Positions 22,181-34,500 of a stretch of DNA of 64,000 bases are shown here, one piece after another (positions within the stretch are counted from its first letter, which is position 1; every line of letters begins with the position of its first letter). The translations under genes and the position numbers were made by a program. The notes under the pieces are model-generated. The model searched no databases, was not told the DNA's origin, and saw only the letters and a list, made by a program, of their open reading frames with translations. Location of the stretch: assembly GCA_947561715.1 (NCBI GenBank), contig OX387197.1:3539001-3603000 (forward strand). Direction: 5' to 3'. The stretch is from Ascidia mentula (Eukaryota; Chordata; Ascidiacea; Phlebobranchia; Ascidiidae).

Positions 22181-23920
22181 CGGATAAGTGTTGTCAGTGG
22201 GGGCAAAGCACACAGACACGAAGTGACGCTATTTACAATTGAAATTACTAAAATGTAAAATAATTGTAGCCGTTCCGGCTTGTCGACAAAAGTGGCAACA
22301 ATCCTGTTTGACTGCACTGTCATTGCAATGCACTTGCATACAAAGCTAAAGCAACATTTTCGAATGTGCATAAACTTGTTCTCGTAACTCATGAAAAACA
22401 TGGATAGAAATAGAGGTTGTGTGTGTGTAAAAGAAGAAGTTCACCTTTTTAATATTATTTCCTTTAATAGATGTGCGCGCCTTTGTGACAGCAAAGTAAT
22501 ACCGAGTAATGTTGATGTATCGTTTTCGTGACACAATGCAGGAATACGATCGTGTAAAAGTTTGAAGTTCTATGCAAGATTTCAACCATGTCTGTTTACA
22601 CTTCGCTGCCTCTCGAGTACATACATTTTTGTCTTACGATATCTGTATGGTTTTACGTGTTTCAACATAAGTTTGTGTCAGATCCAAACAACTACGACAA
22701 ATTTCCGGAGAGCAATGCATTATTCCGAAACCCTTTGTGTCTGGTTGTGTCTGTATTACCAACTTTCATCCACTAAGAAGGTCTCACTTTTATCGAGCAC
22801 AATCGTGAACAATGCGATGTCTTTGTACCACGAGACCGCTCCGCTACGGTCTCCGCATTTCTATTGCTAAATCTCTACTCCAGTTGCACTACTATATAGG
22901 AGCAAAAGACTGTATGGTTGAATCTAAAATAGCACTCATTGCTTCAAACTGCTTACCGGTAAACACGTGCTGCGGAAAATTTGTTGTGCAATATCTGAGA
23001 ACCGTAGTATCGAATTTGTTTTGTTGTTTTTTGGATAAACTTCACGTATTCGGCAATCTTATTTATTTAAAGATAGTTATGAAACGGAAATGTTGAAGTG
23101 CGTTTATAACTACACCACCTTATTGCCAAACTTGTTAAACCTCGCTTGAACCCAATACTTACACTACAAAATATCAATGTCAGTACGGAAGTTGTAGCAG
23201 TAAAATGACCTCCACAGTGCGAGCGCGCGAATTATTGTCCCCCCCCCTTCCCCATAATTCTTCAGGCACGCAATTCCATAAATAGCAACAGAACGTTACA
23301 GTCGGGCGATGCTCACAAGATTGGAACTCCCCGCTAATTTTTGTGGGTTTTCGGGTTTCTGACGTTCACTCAGAAGGCACGAGTGATTTCCTCACGAACG
23401 AAACCAACCGAAAAATTGTTTTCGGAAATGGAACATACAATAGACCGAACGGAATGCAGAGTGCAAAATAATTTTACATGCTATATATTCGGTATGAGGT
23501 AGATTGTTTGTTTGAACGCTCCTGTTTCTGTGAAGATGACCCATTGTGAAATACATAATGACCGCTAAAGACTCTTTCCTTAGTTTTTTCAGAATCTAGT
23601 CCTCTGGTTGGCATTGTGTTCTATTAGCGACACCAATTTTCTATTTCGCTTTGTAACGTCGACAAATACTGCAAGACCAATGTTGCGAGCCTAGTATTGA
23701 ACCGCAGTGTTGGCGAGATGCATTCCTTTCAATTAAACTAAGACATATAAAATCAAAATGAACAATATTCCGTAACAATACTGGTAAAAAAAATAAAGAT
23801 TTGCTGCAACAGATTGGATGCATTGTTTACTGTATTATTTTCACTGTTCATTTATCGCAGTAAGTTTAGGCTCTTGTTTTGCATTTTTTGTGTACCGGAG
23901 GTCGGACGCTATAACTTGGT
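22181..23920. other. intergenic stretch upstream of the first protease array
   Basis: No recognised gene. A 62-codon plus-strand frame at 22588-22776 starts with MSVYTSLPLE and is hydrophobic; I cannot assign it. A C-run lies near 23239. The last ~50 bases before 23921 resemble the flank of the second array's first exon ('GTCGGAC' then 'ACTTGGTATGAAGGTT'), marking a shared 5' region or promoter-proximal segment. Confidence 0.45.
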
Positions 23921-26900
23921 ATGAAGGTTTGCTTCTTCCACCTCCTCATCAGCTTCATGATCTTTGGCGCATCAGGTAAGGTTTAAAACACACAGAATAC
24001 CTCAACACATGCTTTTGTATACAGTATCTTGTTCTTCCTTTTATTCTCAGGCCAATTCAACATTTGCACTAATCCAAGTCTCAGTTTAACTTCAGGGAAC
24101 ATTTCTTCGCCAAATTACCCTCAAGACTACAGCAATGACCTTAACTGCACGACACAAATTACTGTTCCAAGCGACCGGGTATTTTCTACAGTTCAATAAA
24201 TTTTTTGAATTTAATTAAATTGTATCCACTTATTGATTGTGGTGCGAAGCAGGAAGTTATTTCAATAGAAGACAAAAAAATTGAACTTTATTCACATAAA
24301 ATCTAGCGGACATAATAAATATGCTTGAAAAAAAGAGCTTTGAAAATGGGTTTCTGTATTTTACACCACAGGCGATCACAATCACGTTCCTCGACTTTGA
24401 CATTCAAAGTCATGCTAAATGTGCATTAGACGAACTGCGTGTATACGATGGGGCGGTTTTGGTAAGATTATTACAGATCCATGCGTTTGTCTATCGTTTG
24501 AAACACAGCTAAATTGTTTTTGTAGTACACAAGCAAGGGATTTTGCGGAACTCAAAAACCGCGAGACTTCGTTGCTCATAATCACACGGTGACTTTCAAC
24601 TTTAAAACTGATTCAACGAATGTTGCAAGAGGTTTCTTAATTCAATGGACGACCAACCGTGAGTTTGTTTTCTATTCATGCGCTCAACTCGTAATACCGG
24701 AAAATGGATTGTCGCATTGGGATTCGAATCAGGTTATCCTGAACACAGAGACATTTTCATTCTTGTAATTTTGGCGCAAAAACTACACATAGAAAATGGA
24801 CTTTCGCCGTATATAGTTGTTTCAATTTTTGCAGCTCGTTGTGCGGCCGATCAGTTCACTTGTTGGAACGGAGTTTGTATTCCAAGAACTCAACAATGCG
24901 ACGGCGTCACAAACTGTGATGACGACAGCGACGAAATCGAGTGTGGTAAGTTAACATTACATTAATCCAACTTTAAACTAATCAGTCGATTTAACATTTA
25001 GTCAAGTTGTGTTGTAGTCATTTTTGGATGCCAAGGGGTATCTAAAATAAATCGTTCAATGATCCAATACAAGAGTTTCTCGTAGCAATAGGTCTCCCTA
25101 AGCATTCAGAGACTATGTCAGACGGGGAACACGCATGATTTCAAACACACATAGAAACACTCCAGAATGTTTAACAAGAACTCGGTGGCAATTACAAAAT
25201 AAGTTCGGAACCTAATAAACACCACACGTATTAGAAAATAAGCAGAAACTATTGTCTGTTTTTTCCATGGTTGCGCGGCCACGTAAAATCGCTCACGTGA
25301 TACTAAACAATTTCTCAATGCTGATGACGAAAGTAACTTTTAAGTGTCGTAGATGACCAGTCACGTGATGCAGTGATGTGGTGCATCCAAAGCAAAATTA
25401 CATTCTCTGCTGATCAGCGGTAACTTTTGATTTGTTTTTCAGCCCGCTCGAGCACGAACTTCTCCGAATGTGGAAGATCAGACATCGCACCTCAGTTTTT
25501 GTGGGTACGACGCGTTTTCAAATATTCGTAATGTTCATGACTTATACCTTGTAAGAAAAACTCAGACAAAAGCTTTGATTGCATGCTTGCATTCTTGTGT
25601 ACGTGTTTATGAAAAACAACACATGTAAATGTAAATGTCTTCCACCAGGTTTTTTTAAAAATGTTAAGGTTGCCAACATGATCTGATACACAGGAATGTG
25701 AACATGCAATAAAAGCTCCGGTCTGAGTCATCGGGAAGAAATAAACTTTCACTTTGTACAGTGCAATTTTTTTTAAATAACAAACTGTGTCATATTGTAT
25801 GTGCAGAAGAGCCATAATATTCATTGGGAGCTGTAAACAGGTTACCACTGTTTCGACCTGTAAGGTTTTAACTGGGCTGGCTTTTGGCACTGGGCTACAC
25901 AGATTTCCACTTAGTGGTACCTTTCGGTTGATCGTCGATCCGTTGAGTATACAACTGGGTACTGTGTCATATATTACTAAATACTTGTTTCAGGACACCA
26001 GAATAGTTGGAGGCAACGAAGCCACTGTCGGTTCATGGCCATGGCAAGTTCGTCTTGCAATTAAAACTGCAGATGGAACAGGTTTATGTGGTGGCTCAAT
26101 TCTAAACGCGGAATGGATCGTCACTGCAGCACATTGTACTGAAGATGCTCTAAGCCACACGTAAGTATCCCAGAGAGCATCATATTATAAAATGCATATT
26201 ATATAAGTCTGTAATTTGTCTCGCACAAGAAAAGGTTTTTTTTTGCTCGAAATGGCGTCTTTTTCTATGTTTTCTTTCCATTCTTCAGCTAGTTATATTG
26301 GCTTCCTCCAAATAAATTTTGCTTCAAGTCACGAAAATTCTATTCCTAATTTGCAGTAATACAACAATTGCGCACTCTAATAAAGAAAATTTATGCTGTT
26401 ATTACGACACTATTTTACGGACTACTTCAGACAATCAATATAGTGCATACGCGTGTTGTTATATCAATAGGTCTGTGATAGTATATGCCGGACAGCATTC
26501 AACTACACAGAACAGCGAATTTCAAAACAGAACTTCCATGTTGTTGATCAACCATGAAAACTACAACAGGTAAGTTGTCGTTTAATAACAACTGGAATTA
26601 AAGAACACGCAATAATTATGCAATTGGAGTTTAATGAAAAGTGTACAAGGACATAAGATACGTTTGTTGTTAAAACGTCTACGTTTGCTTGAAATTGTGT
26701 TTGTACGACTTTGTTTTGAGACAAAGTACAACCACACACGCAACTGTTTCAGTGCAACACTAGTCAACGACATTTCGTTGATCAAGCTTCAGACCCCCTT
26801 AGTTTTCACGAGCACGATTCGACCGATTTGTTTGCCTTCTGATACGCCCACGTTCGATGTCCCGGATGGAACGATTTGTATCGCAACTGGTTGGGGAACA

Positions 26901-28569
26901 CTTGGTAAGTTCACGGTTAGATTTAGGACCGAAATTCGGATTTCTGAAACAAATTTCGGGTATTCCACTTTGGCGAATGTGACAGAAATGAATTAATTGA
27001 TTTTTGGTGATGGGGCAGCAAAAATGTAGGAACACCTGATACCTAATTCGAATTGAATTCAAACCGAAATTCAGCCGGCCAATAAACCTCCTGACTCAAA
27101 CATGGATTTGCAACAGGAAACGCAGAAAAGTGTTGGGTTAATAGTTTCAGGATGCATTAAATCACAGAAACCACACAGGGTATAATACACATCGTTCCTG
27201 CACAATCAAATATTTGCTATTATAATGCAGCCATTCTTGTTGTTTTTAGCATTTGTTCCTGTGGGATTTCCTTTATGATATTTGTTTCAGCTTCGGACCA
27301 TAACTTGCCTAATGAGTTGCACCAAGTAAGGCTGCCAATTGTTGGACAGAGTACTTGTTCGAGGGCCTACGCAAATCTGCCGTCCACCAACATTTGTGCT
27401 GGTAATTACGAAAAAGGGGGCGTGGATAGTTGCCAGGTGAGAACCGTACATTGATTTTAGTGATTTGAGCACCATCCTCTTACCACCATGCAGACACTTC
27501 TCTAAAGTCACAAATATGGATGTTCACCACATTCACTCTAAACCCAAAGTATCTTATACTGGTTTCCCTACATTTTTGAAATGTGAAAGATACTCATGCT
27601 AAGGCTAGTTCCTTAGTTTGACCACAATCTATCCCTCTACTGAGCTTTGTCAATCTACCAGCGACACCGATTTATTCCGATAGGGAGTCAATAATTTGAA
27701 ACTTTCCGAAGTTTCAGGTTGAAGTCGATTTTTCAATGTTTACAAGAAACCGACTGATTTAACATCTGAAAGTTTCATATTATTGATAATCATACGAGTT
27801 ATTTGGTGACATTTATTGCCATCAAACAACTGCGTATTTATCACCATCTGATACTTACACCACATTTGAAAAATTATTTGAAAATAGCCCAGAATCAATT
27901 TGAGTGTTATTACTACACAGGGAGACTCTGGCGGACCTTTGGCTTGCTTGATTGACAACACCAACTGGTATCTCATCGGCGTCACTTCATATGGTATTGG
28001 ATGCGGCGATGTAAATTTTCCAGGCGTTTACACACGCGTTTCCATGTACGAGTCGTGGATAAGAACAAGTAAGTAAATTATCAGCTAAAACCACGTGACG
28101 TTGACATGACCGAGTTGGGCGGAAAGTGATTGTAGGAATACGTATTGCACAAAGAATGCAAAACTCCTCATGCATACACGTATCAAAAACTATTCGAACC
28201 TGGTGACTGAATCATTGGATACGTGTTATTCGTTTTTCAAAAGATCCGCTTCCATTTCTTTTATAATTCCCAAAACTTCTTCTTTGCTTTTAAGTTACCT
28301 GCTTTCTAATTTCAATGCAAAATATTTTTCTGGTTTTGATAGGACACATGTTAGTAGCATATCTTTTAGTTGAATGTATGATAAAGCACTCAAAATTTAT
28401 TAATGGCCTTGGTTGTTGTTATTACAATTCGCTTTCCGCTGCACAGATGCCCAATTTTACCGAGCTACAACCGATGCGACAGCAAGCACTGAAACACAAA
28501 CAACATCGACAACTTTCACCCCTTCAACCTTAGTTTTAAACACATTGAATACGTCAACGGATACGACAG
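23921..28569 (+). CDS. array A unit 1: signal peptide, CUB, LDLa, trypsin domain, Thr-rich linker
   Basis: Exons: 23921-23975 (signal peptide), 24051-24178, 24372-24461, 24526-24658 (CUB), 24835-24945 (LDLa), 25443-25504 (linker Cys), 25994-26160, 26471-26569, 26753-26904, 27291-27436, 27921-28068 (protease), 28447-28569 (Thr-rich). CUB Cys pairs sit in 'FNICTNP', 'LNCTT', 'KCALDE' and 'GFCGT'. LDLa has six Cys and the 'DSDEIEC' calcium box. Protease: 'DTRIVGG' activation, 'TAAHC' His, 'NDISLIKL' Asp, 'DSCQGDSGGP' Ser with Asp189, so trypsin-like Arg/Lys specificity is predicted. Pocket wall reads 'SYGIGC'. The Thr-rich exon ('[14 protein letters not shown]') resembles an O-glycosylated spacer. 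If its donor were ignored, translation would end at a TAG near 28599. Confidence 0.85.
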
Positions 28570-31500
28570 GTATGACTGTCCTTTGTAGTGTAACTATATA
28601 GTAGTGATGTCCTGCGCCGGATCCGGGTACCCAGACCCGGCCGGGTATTGACCAAGTTTTAATACCCGGACCCGGCCGGATAATACACTTAATTTTACCG
28701 GATATTTGGGAAAGCATTTTTGTCCTAAAAACGAACAAACATTTCGCAAATTATTCGTTTTTGGGACCCAGTCTCGCCGACTTCCGATTTTTCTGTTGTT
28801 TGTTATTAAGGTGTTTCGTGACGTGTTGTACCATGTAAATACATGCCCACATTGTTTTGTTCCATTCATGATAGGCTAACCTTAACATTGCATTCTGTTT
28901 GGCAATTAAAACAATTTTGCCATACCGATAAAATACACGAATCGGTGTTAACAAACTGCCGGATCCAAATTATCCGGCCGGATTTAATTGATAACTATCC
29001 GGATCCGGCCGGGCCGGATAATTTGGAACTGGGAACATCACTACTATATAGGTATCTTTCAATAATTCATTAATATCATAAATAAGACAAAAGTGTTACA
29101 CGCAACTTTTCCTGATTATAACAACAGAATGAGAGCTGCAGACAGGTGTACACACTGTTTCGACCTGTAAGGTCTCATCAGTGCAGCTGGTGATCGTGGG
29201 ACATGCTGGCTGGTAGACTAGCAGGCACGCAGATTTCCACTTTGTGGTATACCTTTCGGCCAGCTGCACTGATGAAAATGCGTTTAGAACACACAGAATA
29301 CACATGCTTTTGTTCAAAGTATCTTGTTTTTCTTTTCATTCTCAGGCCAATTTAACATTTGTACCAACCCAAGTCTCAGTATAACTTCAGGGAACATTTC
29401 TTCTCCAAATTACCCTCAAAACTATAGCAATGACCTTAACTGCACAACACGAATCACTGCTCCAAGCGACCAGGTATTTTCTGCAGTTCAATAAACGTTT
29501 TGAATATATTTAAATTGGATCCACTTATTGATTGTGGTCCAAAGCAGGAAGAAGTTATTTCAAGAAGACAAAAAAATTAAACTTTATTTACATAAAATCT
29601 AGCGAACATAATAAACATGCTGGAAAAAAGAGCTTTGAAAATGGGTTTCTGTATTTTACACCACAGGCAATCACAATCACGTTCCTCGACTTCGATGTTG
29701 AAAACCATGATACCTGTGCATACGATGAACTTCGTATATACGATGGGGCAGTTTTGGTAAGATCATTACAGACCCGTATATTTGTCCATTGTTTAAAATA
29801 TACTTATATTGTTTTTTCAGTACACAAGCATAGGATTTTGCGGAACACAAAAACCACGAGACTTTGTTGCTCACAATCCCACAGTGACTTTGAACTTTAA
29901 AACTGATCACTCGCATGTTGCAAGAGGTTTCTTAATTCAATGGACAACCAACCGTGAGTGTGTTTTCTATTCAAGCGCTCAACTCGTAATACCGGAAAAT
30001 AGATTGTCGCATTGGAATTCAAATCAAGTTATCCTGAACACAGAGACATTTTCATTCGTGTAATTTTAGCACCAAAACTAGATATAGAAAATGGACTTTC
30101 GCCGTATATAGTTTTTTCAATTTTTACAGCTCGTTGTGCGGTCGATCAGTTCACTTGTTGGAACGGAGTTTGTATCCCAAATACTCAACAATGCGATGGC
30201 GTCACAAACTGTGGTGACGACAGCGACGAAATCGAGTGTGGTAAGTTGACATTGCATTAATCCAACTTTAATCCAATCAGTCGATTTAACATTTAGTCAT
30301 TTTTTGCCAAGGGGTATCCAAAATGTATAGTTCAATGATCCAATACAAGACTTAATCGTAGCAATAAGTTCGCCTAAGCATTCAGAGACTCTGTCAGACG
30401 GGAAACACGCATGATTTCAAACACACGCAGAACAAGAATTCGGTGGCGATGACAAAATAAGTTCGAAACCTAATAAATACCACACCTATCAGAAAATGAG
30501 CAGTAACCACTGTCTGTTTTTTTCCATGGTTGCGCGGGCATGTAAAATCGCTCACGTGATTCAAAACAATTTCACAATGCTGATGATCAAATTAACTTTC
30601 AAGTGTCATAGATGACCAGTCACGTGATGCAGTGACGTGGTGCATTCAAAGCAAAGTTATCTTGTCTGCTGATCAGCTGTAACATTTGTCTTTTTTCAGC
30701 CCGCCCGAGCACCGACTTCTCTGAATGTGGAAGATCTGACGCCGCGCCTCAGTTTTTGTGGGTACGATGCGTTTTCAAATATTCGTAATGTTCATGCCTT
30801 ATACCTTGTAGGAAAAACTCAGACAAAAGCTTTGATTGCATGCTTGCATTCTTGTGTACGTTTTTATGAAAAACAACACATGTAAATGTAAATGTCTTCC
30901 ACCATGTTCTTTAAAAAATGTTAAGGTTGCCAACATGATCTGATACACAAGAATGTAAACATGCAATCAAAGCTTTGGTCCAAGTCATCGGGAAGAAATG
31001 AACTTTCACTTTGTACAGTGCTATTTTTTAAATAACAAACTGTGTCATATTGTATGTGCAGAAGAGCCATAATATTCATTGAGAGCTGCAAACAGGTTGA
31101 CACACTGTTTCGACCTGTAAGGTCTTATCTGGGCTGGTTTTTGGCACTGGGCTACACAGATTTCCACTTAGTGGTACCTTTCGGTTAATCGTCGATCCGT
31201 TGAGTATCCAACTGGGTACTGTGTCTTATATTACTAAATACTTTTTTAAAAATTACAGGACACCAGAATAGTTGGAGGCAACGAAGCTATTGTGGGTTCT
31301 TGGCCATGGCAAGTTCGTCTCTTAATTGAAACTGCAAGAGGAACGGCTTTATGCGGTGGCTCAATTCTAAACGCGGAATGGATCGTCACTGCAGCACATT
31401 GTACTGAAGATGCTCTAAACAACACGTAAGTATCCCAGAGAGCATCATATTATAAAATGCATATCATATAAGTCTGTAATTTGTTTCGCAACAAGCAAAG

Positions 31501-34500
31501 GTTTTCTTTTGCTCGAAATGGCGTCTTTGTCTATTTGTTCTGTCCATCCTACATCTAGTTATATTGGCATCCTCCCATTGAATTTTGCATTAAGTCACGA
31601 AAATTCTATCCCTAATTTGCAGTAATACAACAATTGCGCACTCTAATAAAGAAAATTTATGCTGTCCATGCGTCACTTTTTTACGGACTATACTTCAGAC
31701 AATCAACATAGCGTATACGCGTGTTGTTATATCAATAGGTCTGTGACAGTATATGCCGGGCAGCATTCAACTACCCAGATGAGCGAATTTCAAAATAGAA
31801 CCTCCATATTGTTGATCAACCATGAAAACTACAACAGGTAAGTTGTCGTTTAATAACAACTGGAATTAAAGAACACGCAATAATTATGCAATTGGAGTTT
31901 AATGAAAAGTGTACAAGGACATAAGATACGTTTGTTGTTAAAACGTCTACGTTTGCTTGAAATTGTGTTTGTACGACTTTGTTTTGAGACAAAGTACAAC
32001 CACACACGCAACTGTTTCAGTGCAACACTAGTCAACGACATTTCGTTGATCAAGCTTCAGACCCCCTTAGTTTTCACGAGCACGATTCGACCGATTTGTT
32101 TGCCTTCTGATACGCCCACGTTCGATGTCCCGGATGGAACGATTTGTATCGCAACTGGTTGGGGAACACTTGGTAAGTTCACGGTTAGATTTAGGACCGA
32201 AATTCGGATTTCTGAAACAAATTTCGGGTATTCCACTTTGGCGAATGTGACAGAAATGAATTAATTGATTTTTGGTGATGGGGCAGCAAAAATGTAGGAA
32301 CACCTGATACCTAATTCGAATTGAATTCAAACCGAAATTCAGCCGGCCAATAAACCTCCTGACTCAAACATGGATTTGCAACAGGAAACGCAGAAAAGTG
32401 TTGGGTTAATAGTTTCAGGATGCATTAAATCACAGAAACCACACAGGGTATAATACACATCGTTCCTGCACAATCAAATATTTGCTATTATAATGCAGCC
32501 ATTCTTGTTGTTTTTAGCATTTGTTCCTGTGGGATTTCCTTTATGATATTTGTTTCAGCTTCGGACCATAACTTGCCTAATGAGTTGCACCAAGTAAGGC
32601 TGCCAATTGTTGGACAGAGTACTTGTTCGAGGGCCTACGCAAATCTGCCGTCCACCAACATTTGTGCTGGTAATTACGAAAAAGGGGGCGTGGATAGTTG
32701 CCAGGTGAGGACCGTACATTGATTTTAGTGATTTGAGCACCATCCTCTTACCACCATGCAGACACTTCTCTAAAGTCACAAATATGGATGTTCACCACAT
32801 TCACTCTAAACCCAAAGTATCTTATACTGGTTTCCCTACATTTTTGAAATGTGAAAGATACTCATGCTAAGGCTAGTTCCTCAGTTTGACCACAATCTAT
32901 CCCTCTACTGAGCTTTGTCAATCTACCAGCGACACCGATTTATTCCGATAGGGAGTCAATAATTTGAAACTTTCCGAAGTTTCAGGTTGAAGTCGATTTT
33001 TCAATGTTTACAAGAAACCGAATGATTTAACATCTGAAAGTTTCATATTATTGATAATCATACGAGTTATTTGGTGACATTTATTGCCATCAAACAACTG
33101 CGTATTTATCACCATCTGATACTTACACCACATTTGAAAAATCATTTGAAAATACCCTGAATCAATTTGAGTGTTATTACTACACAGGGAGACTCTGGCG
33201 GACCTTTGGCTTGCTTGATTGACAACACCAACTGGTATCTCATCGGCGTCACTTCATATGGTATTGGATGCGGTGATGTAAATTTTCCAGGCGTTTACAC
33301 ACGCGTTTCCATGTACGAGTCGTGGATAAGAACAAGTAAGTAAATTATCAGCTAAAACCACGTGACGTTCATATGACCGAGTTGGGCGGAAAGTGATTAT
33401 AGGAATACGTATTGCACAAAGAATGCAAAACTCCTCATGCATACACGTATCAAAAACTATTCGAACCTGGTGACTGAATCATTGGATACGTGTTATTCGT
33501 TTTTCAAAAGATCCGCTTCCATTTCTTTTATAATTCCCAAAACTTCTTCTTTGCTTTTAAGTTACCTGCTTTCTAATTTCAATGCAAAATATTTTTCTGG
33601 TTTTGATAGGACACATGTTAGTAGCATATCTTTTAGTTGAATGTATGATAAAGCACTCAAAATTTATTAATGGCCTTGGTTGTTGTTATTACAATTCGCT
33701 TTCCGCTGCACAGATGCCCAATTTTACCGAGCTACAACCGATGCGACAGCAAGCACTGAAACACAAACAACATCGACAACTTTCACCCCTTCAACCTTAG
33801 TTTTAAACACATTGAATACGTCAACGGATACGACAGGTATGACTGTCCTTTGTAGTGTAACTATATAGTAGTGATGTCCTGCGCCGGATCCGGGTACCCA
33901 GACCCGGCCGGGTATTGACCAAGTTTTAATACCCGGACCCGGCCGGATAATACACTTAATTTTACCGGATATTTGGGAAAGCATTTTTGTCCTAAAAACG
34001 AACAAACATTTCGCAAATTATTCGTTTTTGGGACCCAGTCTCGCCGACTTCCGATTTTTCTGTTGTTTGTTATTAAGGTGTTTCGTGACGTGTTGTACCA
34101 TGTAAATACATGCCCACATTGTTTTGTTCCATTCATGATAGGCTAACCTTAACATTGCATTCTGTTTGGCAATTAAAACAATTTTGCCATACCGATAAAA
34201 TACACGAATCGGTGTTAACAAACTGCCGGATCCAAATTATCCGGCCGGATTTAATTGATAACTATCCGGATCCGGCCGGGCCGGATAATTTGGAACTGGG
34301 AACATCACTACTATATAGGTATCTTTCAATAATTCATTAATATCATAAATAAGACAAAAGTGTTACACGCAACTTTTCCTGATTATAACAACAGAATGAG
34401 AGCTGCAGACAGGTGTACACACTGTTTCGACCTGTAAGGTCTCATCAGTGCAGCTGGTGATCGTGGGACATGCTGGCTGGTAGACTAGCAGGCACGCAGA

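Larger units (their letters stand above)
26540..30255 (+). repeat. recent tandem duplication, copy 1
   Basis: Almost base-identical to 31808-35522, offset about 5,267 bases; I count roughly ten differences over ~3.7 kb. It spans the last four protease exons and linker of unit 1 through the CUB and LDLa exons of unit 2, introns included. Confidence 0.88.

Noticed and set aside
20203..22187. Small open frames in duplicated block A as host genes
   Set aside because: Frames and stops differ between the two copies and no conserved family motif is visible.
26634..26996. Protease starting at an ATG inside the intron before the Asp exon (repeated at 31902)
   Set aside because: The upstream part is intron sequence with a good AG acceptor; the frame merely stays open into the Asp exon.
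28457..28869. Minus-strand open frames in the hAT-type insert, repeated at 33724-34136
   Set aside because: They overlap the non-autonomous insert and the Thr-rich exon antisense; identity between copies comes from the recent duplication, not from selection on protein.
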